A program made the position numbers and the translations under genes. The notes beneath the pieces were generated by a model that was not told the origin of the DNA, did no database searches, and worked only from the letters and a program-made list of their open reading frames with translations. Below are positions 18,425 through 26,677 of a stretch of 64,000 bases of DNA, piece after piece. This DNA comes from Pedococcus bigeumensis (GTDB lineage Bacteria > Actinomycetota > Actinomycetes > Actinomycetales > Dermatophilaceae). Position 1 is the first letter of the stretch. Each line of letters begins with the position of its first letter. Where the stretch lies: assembly GCF_006438965.1 (NCBI RefSeq), contig NZ_RCZM01000005.1, positions 124,001-188,000 of the forward strand. The letters run 5' to 3'.

Positions 18425-19344
18425 CCCCCGCGCCCGCCACCCCGGGACCGTCGGTCTCGGGGCCGTTGACCGCCGAGCGACTGCTCCGGCGCCTCGAGTG
18501 GCGCGTGGTGCGCCGGCTCGACGGGCGGCTCCAGGGCGACTACCGGACGCTGTTCCGCGGGACGGGCGTGGACTTCACCGACCTGCGGGAGTACGAGCCG
18601 GGTGACGACCTGCGGCACATCGACTGGAACGTCACCGCCCGGATGGACACGCCCTACGTTCGTGAGTACGTCGAGGACCGGGAGGTCACGGCGTGGCTGC
18701 TCCTGGACCGGTCGGCGTCGATGGGTTTCGGTCCCGTGGACCGGCAGAAGTCGTTGGTACTGGCCGAGATCGCCACGACGATCGCGCACATCCTGGCGCG
18801 AGGGGGCAACCGCATCGGTGCCGCGTTGTTCGACGGCGGCATCGAGACGATCCCTCCGGGACAGGGACGCAACCAGGTGCTCCGGATCAGCCAGGCGCTC
18901 CTGCGGGCACCGACGGCTGCGCCGTCGAAGGACACCACCGACCTGTCCCGCCTGCTCCGCGCTGCCCTCGGTCTGGCCCGCCGCCGTTCGCTGCTCATCA
19001 TCGTCTCCGACTTCATCACCCAACCGGGCTGGGAGCAGCCGCTGGCCTTGCTGGCCCGGCGCCACGACGTGGTGGCCATCCAGGTGGTCGACCCGCGTGA
19101 GGCCGAGCTCCCTGCTGTGGGGATGGTCTATGTCGAGGACGCCGAGACGGGCGAGCAGATCTTCGTCGACACCAACGACCCGGTGTTCCGTGCGCGGCTC
19201 GCGACGGCGGCCCGGGAGCGGCAGGAGGCCCTGGTCGCAGCAGCCCGACGGTCGGGAACCGAGATCCACCCGGTCGCGACCGACGACGACCTCGTCCGGG
19301 CCCTGGCCCGCATCTCCGAGCTGCGCCGACGGAGACGCCGATGA
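18403..19344 (+). CDS. DUF58 protein (MoxR partner, VWA-like)
   Basis: The 313-residue frame begins at the ATG at 18403, inside the moxR end. It has the DUF58 hallmark DFTDLREYEPGDDLRHIDW (residues ~47-65) and the MIDAS-like DRSASMGF, plus VSDFI. There is no transmembrane segment. DUF58 proteins bind MoxR and the following VWA proteins. Its stop overlaps the next gene (ATGA). The open frame extends upstream on paper, but that part is antisense-like shadow of moxR. Confidence 0.92.
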   Translation: MGRRTSVTPAPATPGPSVSGPLTAERLLRRLEWRVVRRLDGRLQGDYRTLFRGTGVDFTDLREYEPGDDLRHIDWNVTARMDTPYVREYVEDREVTAWLLLDRSASMGFGPVDRQKSLVLAEIATTIAHILARGGNRIGAALFDGGIETIPPGQGRNQVLRISQALLRAPTAAPSKDTTDLSRLLRAALGLARRRSLLIIVSDFITQPGWEQPLALLARRHDVVAIQVVDPREAELPAVGMVYVEDAETGEQIFVDTNDPVFRARLATAARERQEALVAAARRSGTEIHPVATDDDLVRALARISELRRRRRR

Positions 19345-20327
19345 GCTTCGAGTGGCCGACCCTGCTGCTGTCCCTGCTCGCGGTCCCCGTCCTGGTGGTC
19401 GCGTACCGAGCGCAGCTGCGCCGCCGCGACCAGCGCCGCGCACAGCTGGCTGCCGAGGGACTCGTCGCAGCCAGCGCGGTGCGTCCCGACCGGTGGCGGC
19501 ACGTCGCGCCAGTCCTGCTGCTCACCGCGCTCACCCTCCTGCTCGCCTCGCTGGCCCGCCCCGCCGCCACCGTTGCCGAGCCGCGGCGGGAAGGCACGGT
19601 CATCCTCGCGTTCGACGTGTCGACGAGCATGGCGGCCAAGGACCTCTCCCCCACCCGGCTCGACGCGGCCAAGGTCGCGGCCCGGGCCTTCGTGGCCAAG
19701 CAACCGTCGACCATCCGGCTGGGGGTCGTCGCCTTCGGGGACTCGGCCGTCATCTCGCAGCAGCCGACCAACGACCGGACGCAGGTGCTGGCCGCCATCG
19801 ACAGACTCGCGCCACAAGGAGGGACCGCACTCGGGCGCGGCATCGTCTCGGCCATCAGCGCGATAGCCGGCAAGCCGATCAGTGTCGACGAGACGGGACA
19901 GGACGGCACCGCTGGCGGCGACGACCTCGGCTACTACGGCTCGTCCGCCGTGGTGCTGCTGTCCGACGGCGAGAACACCACCGAACCTGATCCCCTCGTC
20001 CTGGCCCAGCTCGCCTCGACCGCCGGCGTGCGGATCTATCCGATCGGGCTGGGCAGTCCCCAGGGCACGGTGCTCGAGGTGGACGGCTTCCAGATCGCAA
20101 CCAGGCTCGACGAAGCCACCCTCAAGCAGATCGCCGACACCACCGACGGCACCTACTACGCCGCCAGCGACAGCGCCGCCCTCAGCAAGGTCTACAGCGC
20201 GATCAACCTCACCTGGACCGCTCGCACCGAGCGTCGCGAGATCACCTCGTGGTTCGCCGCGCTCGCCGCCGCGTTCCTGCTGCTCGGCGCTGGCCTCTCC
20301 GTCGTCCGTTCGGGGCGGGTGGTCTAG
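19341..20327 (+). CDS. VWA-domain membrane protein (BatA-like), first copy
   Basis: The 328 residues have an N-terminal membrane hairpin (LLLSLLAVPVLVVAYRAQLRR, then VLLLTALTLLLASLA), a VWA domain with MIDAS DVSTSMAAKD (residues ~91-100), GGTALGRGI and LLSDGENTTEPDP, and a C-terminal transmembrane helix (FAALAAAFLLLGAGLSV). The topology places the VWA domain outside. It is probably assembled by the MoxR/DUF58 pair. It shares architecture with the next gene, suggesting tandem duplication. Confidence 0.92.
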   Translation: MSFEWPTLLLSLLAVPVLVVAYRAQLRRRDQRRAQLAAEGLVAASAVRPDRWRHVAPVLLLTALTLLLASLARPAATVAEPRREGTVILAFDVSTSMAAKDLSPTRLDAAKVAARAFVAKQPSTIRLGVVAFGDSAVISQQPTNDRTQVLAAIDRLAPQGGTALGRGIVSAISAIAGKPISVDETGQDGTAGGDDLGYYGSSAVVLLSDGENTTEPDPLVLAQLASTAGVRIYPIGLGSPQGTVLEVDGFQIATRLDEATLKQIADTTDGTYYAASDSAALSKVYSAINLTWTARTERREITSWFAALAAAFLLLGAGLSVVRSGRVV

Positions 20328-20329
20328 CC

Positions 20330-21439
20330 GTGTCCTTCGCCCTGCCCTACGCCCTGCTGGGCCTGCTTGCCGTCCCGATCCTCGTCGCGGCATACCTCTG
20401 GCAGCTGCGGCGGCGCCGCCGCGCGGCGGTCCAGTTCTCCAACGTCGCCCTGATCCGGGCGGTGCTGCCGCGTCAGCGGATGTGGCGCCGGCACGTGCCG
20501 CTCGCACTCGTGCTGGCCAGCCTGGCCCTCCTCGGGCTGGCCGCCGGTCGCCCGCAGGTGCGTGCCGAGGTGCCGATCTCGAGCTCGGCCGTGATCCTCG
20601 CCGTGGACGTGTCCGGATCGATGTGCGCGACCGATGTCAGCCCGAACCGCCTTGCGGCAGCTCAGGAAGCGGTGCGCGACTTCATCGACAAGCAGGACGA
20701 CCGCACCCGGATCGGGCTGGTGGTGTTCTCCGGCTTCGCCCAGGTCGCCGTCGCACCGACCACCAACCACGACGACCTCCTGCACGCCGTCGACGGACTG
20801 ACGACCGGACGCGGGACCACCATCGGCGCGGCGATCCTCAAGTCCATCGACGCGATCGCCGAGATCAACCCGGACGTCGCCCCGGTCGACTCGGGCGACA
20901 CCGGCGCCGGCGACGGTCAGGGCTCCCCCACCCCGACGCCGGAGGCAACGCCCGGCGCACCGGAGCCGAAGGCGGCCAAGACCGTCCCGGAGATCGTGGT
21001 GCTGCTGACTGACGGTGCCAACACCCGTGGGGTGACCCCCGAAGAGGCGGCCGTGCAGGCGGCGGCCCGAGGGGTGCGGGTCTACCCGATCGGGTTCGGC
21101 ACCACCGAGCCGACCCAGATGGTCTGCACCAGCGACCAGCTCGGGGGTGGGCTGTTCGACGGGCCGCCCGGCGGCTTCGGGGGCGGTCTGGGGCCCGGAG
21201 GGCGCAACTTCCTGGTCGTCGACGAGGAAGCGCTGCAGACGGTGGCGAGGACCACCGGCGGCGAGTACTTCAAGGCGAGCGACGCCGACCAGCTGCAGGG
21301 CGTCCTCAACGACCTGCCCAAACACGTTGACGTGCAGGAGCGCAACGTCGAGATCAGCGTCGCATTTGCCGGACTGGCAGCGCTTCTGCTGCTCCTCGGG
21401 CTCGGGCTAGCGGGACGCTGGACCGCCCACCCACAGTGA
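20330..21439 (+). CDS. VWA-domain membrane protein (BatA-like), second copy
   Basis: The GTG at 20330, 2 bp after the previous stop, gives 369 residues. Its layout matches the first copy: two N-terminal helices, MIDAS DVSGSMCATD, RGTTIGAAI, LLTDGANTRG and a C-terminal helix (FAGLAALLLLLGLGLA). It differs by an acidic/Pro/Thr insert (GDGQGSPTPTPEATPGAPEP, residues ~190-210) and a Gly-rich loop (residues ~275-295). It is the last gene of the protease-MoxR-DUF58-VWA-VWA series. Confidence 0.92.
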   Translation: MSFALPYALLGLLAVPILVAAYLWQLRRRRRAAVQFSNVALIRAVLPRQRMWRRHVPLALVLASLALLGLAAGRPQVRAEVPISSSAVILAVDVSGSMCATDVSPNRLAAAQEAVRDFIDKQDDRTRIGLVVFSGFAQVAVAPTTNHDDLLHAVDGLTTGRGTTIGAAILKSIDAIAEINPDVAPVDSGDTGAGDGQGSPTPTPEATPGAPEPKAAKTVPEIVVLLTDGANTRGVTPEEAAVQAAARGVRVYPIGFGTTEPTQMVCTSDQLGGGLFDGPPGGFGGGLGPGGRNFLVVDEEALQTVARTTGGEYFKASDADQLQGVLNDLPKHVDVQERNVEISVAFAGLAALLLLLGLGLAGRWTAHPQ

Positions 21440-21491
21440 CGTCGTAGCACTGGCTCGGCCACTGGTGGGCAGGCCGCCCTCCCCTGTGCCG

Positions 21492-21529
21492 CAAAGGATC
21501 CCGCGGACGGTGGCCCGCGGGATCCTTTG
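21492..21529. terminator. Bidirectional terminator between convergent genes
   Basis: Fifteen-base-pair perfect stem (arms contain AAAGGATCCCGCGG) with an 8-nt loop, placed between the VWA gene and the SPFH gene, which ends 2 bp away. Confidence 0.85.
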
Positions 21530-21530
21530 G

Positions 21531-22211
21531 TCACTGCACCGACTGCGTGGTCGGGTCGGGCGCGCCCACCCGCAGCACGAGCTGCGTGCCCACCGGGACG
21601 GACTGCACCATGCGCAGCTGGGCCAGCGCGGGGTGCGCGTCCAGCAGCTTGGCGCCGTTGGCCAGTGAACGAAGCGCCGCCGTCTCGGCCCGAGCCGTCT
21701 CGAGCTGGGCGGCACCGCGGTGTCGCGCCGTGACCAGCTCGGCCGCAGCGTGCCGCACCTCGGCCGGGAGGATGACGTCCTTGACGACCACCTCCGAGAC
21801 CTCGACACCGACCCGAGCAGCGACCGCCGCCGTTGCGCCCGTGATCTGCTCGACCGGCAGCGCCGCGCCACGAACCGAGAGGGCCTCCACCGACGCGCCG
21901 GCCAGGGCATCGCGAAGCGCGACCTGGGCCGCGAGGTAGACCGTTCCCAGCGGATCCGTCGACTGCTCGACGAACGCCACCGGGTCGCCGACCGACCACC
22001 GGACCGTGGCCGTCACCTTGACCGGGACCGCGTCGGAGGTCATGACCTCCTGCGGGGACAGGGCGAGCAATGCGTCGCGCAGGTCGATCCGGACGTAACG
22101 GGACCCCCGCACCCGACGGTGCCGCCCCGCGGGCAGGACCTGCTCGAGGCGTCCGTGTCGGTAACGCAGCGCGCACTCGCGCGCATCGATGGTGATGGCG
22201 AACAGGTTCAT
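21531..22211 (-). CDS. SPFH/band-7 (slipin-like) protein lacking a membrane hairpin
   Basis: The 226 residues show the SPFH core (VRIDLRDALLALSPQEVMTSDAV, VKVTATVRWSVGDP) and the slipin-type EVVVKDVILP followed by an Ala/Glu-rich helix. Unlike most slipins or prohibitins it begins directly with MNLFAITIDAREC and has no hydrophobic N-terminal segment, so it is likely soluble or peripherally bound. It has an AAGGAGG ribosome site. The gene is isolated, with a terminator on one side and a 400-bp gap on the other. Confidence 0.85.
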   Translation of the reverse strand: MNLFAITIDARECALRYRHGRLEQVLPAGRHRRVRGSRYVRIDLRDALLALSPQEVMTSDAVPVKVTATVRWSVGDPVAFVEQSTDPLGTVYLAAQVALRDALAGASVEALSVRGAALPVEQITGATAAVAARVGVEVSEVVVKDVILPAEVRHAAAELVTARHRGAAQLETARAETAALRSLANGAKLLDAHPALAQLRMVQSVPVGTQLVLRVGAPDPTTQSVQ

Positions 22212-22618
22212 GGTGGCGACCTCCTTCAGGTATGCCGGGTGGTTGGCTCGGGTTCGTGGACTGAGCTGTCAACGCGTTCACTTGGTGGGACGTATTCAGT
22301 TGTGGGACAACGGCCTCGGCGAGGCGGCGTCGACAGGCAGCGGTGCGTGCGGGGACACGACGAGTGTCGTGGCCGCAGGGCGCGCACCGAGGTGCGCCTG
22401 ACCGACGCCGCCTCAGGGGAGTTGAACCCCATAGGTGTCCTGGACACCGTGATGCCTGTCCTGCCGGAGCAGGGGGAGCACACCGGGCGGGGACGACGCG
22501 CAGGACCGACCGTGGCACGCCACGTCTGCTGCTGACCCCACCCTGTCCGTCCACCATGGTGGCGGGTCGCATTCGCGCTGCGCCACCGAGTTTCCGCCCG
22601 GGTGACCACGAAGGCAGA
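22212..22618. other. Intergenic stretch without a convincing gene
   Basis: This 407-bp gap holds the SPFH ribosome site, a GTATGCC word (22231), a 15-bp palindrome GGTGTCCTGGACACC (22434-22448) and a hairpin with a tRNA T-arm-like loop near 22410-22430. No acceptor stem matches it. Short open frames here lack codon bias and starts. Confidence 0.5.
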
Positions 22619-23236
22619 TCAGGCGGGCTGGTCCACCCGGTGGCGCTCGGCGTGGGCGGCGACCTTGGCCCGGTTGCCGCACGAGCGCATGCTGCACCAG
22701 CGCCGGCGCCCGCGAGGGTCGAAGAAGACCCAGCCGCACTCGTGGCCGGGACAGGCGTGCACGGCGCTCAGGTCCAGTGTCGTCAGGGCCTGGGCGCCGG
22801 CCCACGCGACGGCCGACAAGGGTCGCTCGAGGCCACCTCCGACGTCCCAGCGAGGCTGGTCGCCAGGCACCAGGTGCAGCTGGGCGAGGGCGGGGCGGAG
22901 CAGGCGCGAGAAGGTCGCGAGGTTCCGTTGGTCAGTCGGTTCCAGCAGGACCGCGCGGAGCCGGGACCGCAGGGCCAGCGCCTGCACCAGGATCTCCTCC
23001 CCGTCCCGGGGTCGCGACGTGGCGCGCCGACGCAGGGCAGCCACCGAGGCAGAGTCGAGCAGACCCGCCTGCTCCGCGAAGGCGGCCAGGTGGGCATACG
23101 ACTTGAGGTACTCGCTGCCGACCGGCTCGTCGTCCCACCCCGCCAGGGTGTTCACGAAGTCCAGCGCCGGATGTCCCCCGACCGGTCGCGGCAACACCAG
23201 TCCGCGGAACTCGACCCAGTACGGACCATCCACCAC
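22619..23236 (-). CDS. CGNR zinc-finger (ABATE-type) regulator
   Basis: The 205 residues open with an ABATE stress-related domain (GGHPALDFVNTL, residues ~21-32) and end with the CGNR zinc finger: HACPGHECGW followed by RWCSMRSCGNRAKVAAH. Family members are predicted transcription factors, often next to the gene they control. Here the divergent neighbour is a secreted protein and the shared gap contains an 8-bp inverted repeat that could be its operator (inference). Confidence 0.88.
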   Translation of the reverse strand: MVDGPYWVEFRGLVLPRPVGGHPALDFVNTLAGWDDEPVGSEYLKSYAHLAAFAEQAGLLDSASVAALRRRATSRPRDGEEILVQALALRSRLRAVLLEPTDQRNLATFSRLLRPALAQLHLVPGDQPRWDVGGGLERPLSAVAWAGAQALTTLDLSAVHACPGHECGWVFFDPRGRRRWCSMRSCGNRAKVAAHAERHRVDQPA

Positions 23237-23282
23237 GTCTTGCCCACCACCCTTGACGTTCTCGCCGATGCACGATTGGCTG

Positions 23283-23312
23283 CTAACCAGTTAATGAATG
23301 TTATCTGGTTAG
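23283..23312. promoter_or_regulatory. Operator-like dyad CTAACCAG-N14-CTGGTTAG
   Basis: Perfect 8-bp arms with partial symmetry continuing inward, in AT-rich DNA between the CGNR regulator and the secreted-protein gene. It ends 9 bp before the latter's ATG and overlaps its ribosome-site region. Confidence 0.65.
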
Positions 23313-23321
23313 GAGAGATTC

Positions 23322-23852
23322 ATGCGACGCATCGCCGCAACTGCTTCCGGCACCGCTTTCACCGTCCTGGCACTGGGACTCACGCTCGGTGCCGCACCCG
23401 CCCTCGCGGACACCCCCTGGACCCCCTACGAGCAGCAGGATGCGCTGGTCCCCGCGGCCAGATCGACCTGCGCCTTCGACGTCCAGGAGAGCGTCGTCGA
23501 GGACGCCGAGCGCTACCGCACCACTGCTACCTACCCCGACGGCAGCCCGAAGACGCAAGTCTTCCAGGGGACCCTCGTGATGTCGTACACCAACACCACG
23601 ACCGGGACCACGGTGACGCACGACCTCAGCGGGACCGGCGTCTTCGAGTACAACGCCGACGGGAGTCCCGCCTCGCTGACCTCGACGCACGGGCCGTTCG
23701 GGGCGACGATGCCGGCGGGCAGCACGCCGGACACGGGCATCTTCGTGCTCTCCGGACACGGTGCCTCGGTGACCTTCAACGCCGACGGGACCCGCAGCTA
23801 CCAGGTGGGCCCGAGCGGCTCGGTCATCGACGTCTGCGCCGAGCTCGACTGA
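23322..23852 (+). CDS. Secreted protein of unknown function
   Basis: The 176 residues start with a clear Sec signal peptide (cleavage after APALA, residue ~29). The mature part is beta-rich and Thr/Gly/Ser-rich with two cysteines (STCAFDV near its start and DVCAELD at the C-terminus) that could form a disulfide tying the ends together. An AGGAGAG ribosome site is present. No family was recognised. Divergent position from the CGNR regulator and a dyad before the start suggest regulated expression. Confidence 0.75.
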   Translation: MRRIAATASGTAFTVLALGLTLGAAPALADTPWTPYEQQDALVPAARSTCAFDVQESVVEDAERYRTTATYPDGSPKTQVFQGTLVMSYTNTTTGTTVTHDLSGTGVFEYNADGSPASLTSTHGPFGATMPAGSTPDTGIFVLSGHGASVTFNADGTRSYQVGPSGSVIDVCAELD

Positions 23853-23879
23853 CCCGGCGGCAGGGACGGCGGCAAGGCT

Positions 23880-23911
23880 GACCGCCGGTGGGGCTGACCG
23901 CCGGTGGGGCT
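23880..23911. repeat. Two tandem 16-bp units between convergent genes
   Basis: The unit GACCGCCGGTGGGGCT is present twice exactly, with a partial third copy downstream. It sits between the secreted-protein gene and the glycosylase gene. Confidence 0.7.
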
Positions 23912-23933
23912 GACCGGCGGTAACGGATCCCCG

Positions 23934-24761
23934 TCAGCGACGGCGTTGGCAGCGGCCGCACCAGAACAGGTTCCGACCCGCCACCACCCTCGTGCGGATC
24001 CTCGACCCGCAGACGCGGCACGGCTCGCCCTGACGCTTGTAGACGTACGAGAGCCGCTCGGTCAGCCGGTCCACCTGGCCCGCGGCGACCTCCGCGCGGA
24101 TCTCGTCGACCTGCTCCGCCACCGTCACGATCTTGCCGGTGGCTACACCGAGGGGCAGCAGGTCGACGAGGTCCAGCCAGATCGCGTCCCACGTCGTGCG
24201 GCGGATCTCCTTGCCAGGGCGGAACGGGTCGACGCGCTGTCGGAACAGCACCTCGCTGCGGTAGACGTTGCCGATGCCGGCCAGCACCGACTGGTCCATC
24301 AGCAGCTCGGCGATCGCCTTGGCGCTCCGGGCGATCTTGCGCCAGGCGATCTCCGGATCCGGTTCTGGGCGAAGGGGATCCGGCCCAAGGCGGGCCATCA
24401 CTGCCTCCACGACGTCGGGCGTGATGACGGCGCACAGATTGGGGCCGCGCAGGTCGGCCACGTGCTCGTCGGTAGCCAACCGCAACCGGACCTGACCCAC
24501 GACCGGCACCTCGCCGGCATACTGGCGCTCATCGATCGAGAAGGTGCCGATCAGGCCGAGGTGCACGTGCAGCCACGCGTCGTCCTCGAACTCGGCGAAC
24601 AGGTGCTTGCCCCACGAGGTCGCGTGGACGAAGGTTCGTCCGGACAGCACGGCCGCACCCGCGGCGAACTTCCCCTGCGGACTGCTCACCGTGGGCTGGG
24701 TGCCCCGGTATGCCGCGTCGAGGTCCCGCGCGAGCGCGAACAGGGTGTGGCCTTCGGGCAT
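23934..24761 (-). CDS. Endonuclease VIII-like (Nei/Fpg family) DNA glycosylase
   Basis: The enzyme removes oxidised bases and cuts the abasic site. The start is the ATG giving MPEGHTL, since Pro2 and Glu3 are the catalytic residues after Met removal; the total is 275 residues. Further features are the H2TH region (LMDQSVLAGIGNVYRSEVLF) and a C-terminal zinc finger (CRVCG...FWCGRCQ). The PEGH N-terminus fits actinobacterial Nei2 better than MutM. It is divergent from padR, with only 34 bp between the start codons. Confidence 0.93.
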   Translation of the reverse strand: MPEGHTLFALARDLDAAYRGTQPTVSSPQGKFAAGAAVLSGRTFVHATSWGKHLFAEFEDDAWLHVHLGLIGTFSIDERQYAGEVPVVGQVRLRLATDEHVADLRGPNLCAVITPDVVEAVMARLGPDPLRPEPDPEIAWRKIARSAKAIAELLMDQSVLAGIGNVYRSEVLFRQRVDPFRPGKEIRRTTWDAIWLDLVDLLPLGVATGKIVTVAEQVDEIRAEVAAGQVDRLTERLSYVYKRQGEPCRVCGSRIRTRVVAGRNLFWCGRCQRRR

Positions 24762-24782
24762 GAGGCCATCATCGCCTGCTCC

Positions 24783-24788
24783 TACACT
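24783..24788 (+). promoter_or_regulatory. -10 hexamer TACACT of the padR gene, leaderless start
   Basis: TACACT is followed by 7 nt and ATG (24796), with no room for a ribosome site. Confidence 0.6.
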
Positions 24789-24795
24789 GCACCAC

Positions 24796-25440
24796 ATGGC
24801 GGCCACCGAGACCCGACTCCTGCTGCTCGGCACCGTCATGCTGTTCGAGCCGGTCAACGGCTACCAGCTGCGCCGCGAGCTGCTGTCGTGGCAGGTCGAG
24901 GACTGGGCGCACGTCAACCCCGGCTCGATCTACTCGGGCCTCGCGACGCTGGCCAGGCAGGGCAACCTCGCGCGGCACGACCTGGTCGACGGCAGCCGGG
25001 AGGTGGCGGTCTACACGAGCACCCCGCTGGGTCGGCGCGAGTTCGAGAAGCTCTGGCGCGCGGCGGTGGAGACACCGGACATCCTCTCCCCCCTGCCGTT
25101 CCACACCGGGATGGCCCTGATGCCGCTGATGAGCCGGACCGCGGTCCGCGAAGCCCTGCGGGCCAGGCTCGCCAACCTCGATGCCAACGCCCGCGCCCAG
25201 CTGGCCCAAGAGCGGCCGGCCGAGGCAGTCCCACCCCATGTCCTGGTGCTGGCCGACCTGTGGATGGGCATGGGGCAGACCGAGCGCGAATGGCTGGTCA
25301 ACCTGATGGCCCGCGTCGACCGCGGCGACTTCGGCCTGCGCGGCGAGCCGGCCGACTGGGAGGCGCCCGCAGACGACCCCGGCTGGCAGATGGCCAACGA
25401 CCGGCAGCGCTACCTGGAGCTCATCTCCCGCAAGGGCTGA
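24796..25440 (+). CDS. PadR-family transcriptional regulator
   Basis: The 214 residues contain the PadR winged helix (LLLLGTVMLFEPVNGYQLRR, NPGSIYSGLATLARQGNLA, DGSREVAVYTSTPLGRREF) and a C-terminal dimerisation helix bundle rich in aromatic and charged residues. PadR proteins usually repress a nearby exporter, and the next two genes form an ABC exporter on the same strand. Two copies of a dyad precede the exporter but none precedes padR, so control of the exporter by this protein is plausible but unproven. Confidence 0.9.
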   Translation: MAATETRLLLLGTVMLFEPVNGYQLRRELLSWQVEDWAHVNPGSIYSGLATLARQGNLARHDLVDGSREVAVYTSTPLGRREFEKLWRAAVETPDILSPLPFHTGMALMPLMSRTAVREALRARLANLDANARAQLAQERPAEAVPPHVLVLADLWMGMGQTEREWLVNLMARVDRGDFGLRGEPADWEAPADDPGWQMANDRQRYLELISRKG

Positions 25441-25479
25441 CCAGGCGTGCGCACGCTGGCCCACCACGGTCGCCGGACT

Positions 25480-25494
25480 GGGCACGCCGTGCCC
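25480..25494. terminator. Short hairpin after padR
   Basis: GGGCACGCCGTGCCC, a 15-bp inverted repeat 40 bp after the padR stop. It could end the padR transcript before the exporter promoter. Confidence 0.4.
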
Positions 25495-25598
25495 GAGCCT
25501 GCCGCCGCGATGAGTTCCTGTCGGTGGCCCGGTCTACCTTGATGGGCGCCCGACGTGCGTCCTTCACCGCAGGCCGGGAAAGTGGCTTGACGCAGCCA

Positions 25599-25637
25599 TG
25601 TTCAATGTTGAACACTGTCGATGTTCAAGTTTGAACA
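25599..25637. promoter_or_regulatory. Two tandem operators TGTTCAA-NN-TTGAACA
   Basis: Perfect 16-bp dyads at 25599-25614 and 25622-25637, with centres 23 bp apart (about two helical turns). A candidate -35 element TTGACG lies at 25587. The second copy ends 22 bp before the ATG of the ABC ATPase. This is the pattern of a repressor bound as two dimers over a promoter. Confidence 0.75.
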
Positions 25638-25659
25638 AAGACGGACAAGGGAGTTGGGG

Positions 25660-26676
25660 ATGATCCACGCACGAGGTCTGGTGCAGACCTTCCAGACGCG
25701 CGAGGGCAAGAAGAAGACCCAGGTGCGGGCCGTCGACGGCGTCGACCTGGATGTCGCAGAGGGCGAGGTCATCGGGTTCCTCGGGCCGAACGGCGCCGGC
25801 AAGACCACGACGCTGCGCATGCTGACCACGCTGCTCCGACCGACCGAGGGCACGGCCACCGTCGCCGGCTACGACGTCGTCAAGGAGTCGGAGAAGGTGC
25901 GCCGCAGCATCGGCTACGTCTCGCAGAGCGGGTCCACCGGCCAGTTCGCCCGAGCCGGCGACGAGGTCATCGACCACGGGATGCTCTACGGCATGACCGG
26001 CGCCGACGCGCGCCGACGCGGCCAAGAGCTGTTCAGCCAGCTCGACCTCGACGGGCTGTGGGGTCGGCAGCCCAAGACCATGTCCGGCGGCCAGCGCCGG
26101 CGTCTGGACATCGTCATGGGGCTGATCCACGAACCCACCCTGGTCTTCCTCGATGAGCCGACCACCGGGCTCGACCCGCAGGCCAGGGCCAACCTCTGGA
26201 CGCACATCGCCGACCTGCGCAAGCGGCGCGGGGCGACGGTGTTCCTCACGACCCACTACCTCGACGAGGCCGACGCGCTGAGTGATCGGATCATCATCAT
26301 CGACCACGGCAAGATCATCGCGGCCGACACCAGCGACAACCTCAAGGCACAGGTGTCCGGCGACCTCGTCGACCTCGAGGTGGCCGATCCTGACCTGGTG
26401 GCCCAGGCCGCGAAGCGGCTCGACGCCATCGCCGAGACCGGCCAGGACGGGCACGACGCGGTGGAGATCGACGGCAACCACGTCCGGGCCAGGGTCCAGC
26501 GAGCGGGCAAGGCCGTTCCGGGTCTGCTGAGCGACCTGCGCGAGGCCGACATCGACCTCGAGTCGATCGAGGTGCACCGCCCGACGCTGGACGACGTCTT
26601 CCTCACCCTCACCGGCCGCTCGCTGCGCGACGCGGAGTCGTCCGCCCCGGCCGACCCGACCTCGAAGGAGAACTGA
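25660..26676 (+). CDS. DrrA-type ABC transporter ATPase
   Basis: Start chosen at ATG 25660, behind a GGGAG ribosome site, rather than the ATG at 25621, which falls in the operator. The 338 residues show Walker A GPNGAGKTTT (~44-53), signature MSGGQRRRLDI, Walker B LVFLDEPTTGLDP, H-loop TTHYLDEAD, and a C-terminal DrrA-type domain (DIDLESIEVHRPTLDDVFL). It powers the permease gene that begins 1 bp after its stop. Members of this family export drugs, lipids or peptides. The substrate here is unknown. Confidence 0.93.
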   Translation: MIHARGLVQTFQTREGKKKTQVRAVDGVDLDVAEGEVIGFLGPNGAGKTTTLRMLTTLLRPTEGTATVAGYDVVKESEKVRRSIGYVSQSGSTGQFARAGDEVIDHGMLYGMTGADARRRGQELFSQLDLDGLWGRQPKTMSGGQRRRLDIVMGLIHEPTLVFLDEPTTGLDPQARANLWTHIADLRKRRGATVFLTTHYLDEADALSDRIIIIDHGKIIAADTSDNLKAQVSGDLVDLEVADPDLVAQAAKRLDAIAETGQDGHDAVEIDGNHVRARVQRAGKAVPGLLSDLREADIDLESIEVHRPTLDDVFLTLTGRSLRDAESSAPADPTSKEN

Positions 26677-26677
26677 C

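Noticed and set aside
22400-22450. Possible tRNA on the minus strand (T-arm-like GGTTCAACTCC)
   Set aside because: No matching acceptor stem, D-arm or anticodon arm at the right distances; it is only a short hairpin.
22226-22609. 127-codon minus-strand open frame
   Set aside because: Arg/Thr/Ser-rich composition, no ribosome site, no recognisable fold; typical of non-coding high-GC DNA.
25541-25634. Small open frame after a TACCTT hexamer upstream of the ABC exporter
   Set aside because: Thirty codons without coding character that run through the two operator dyads.
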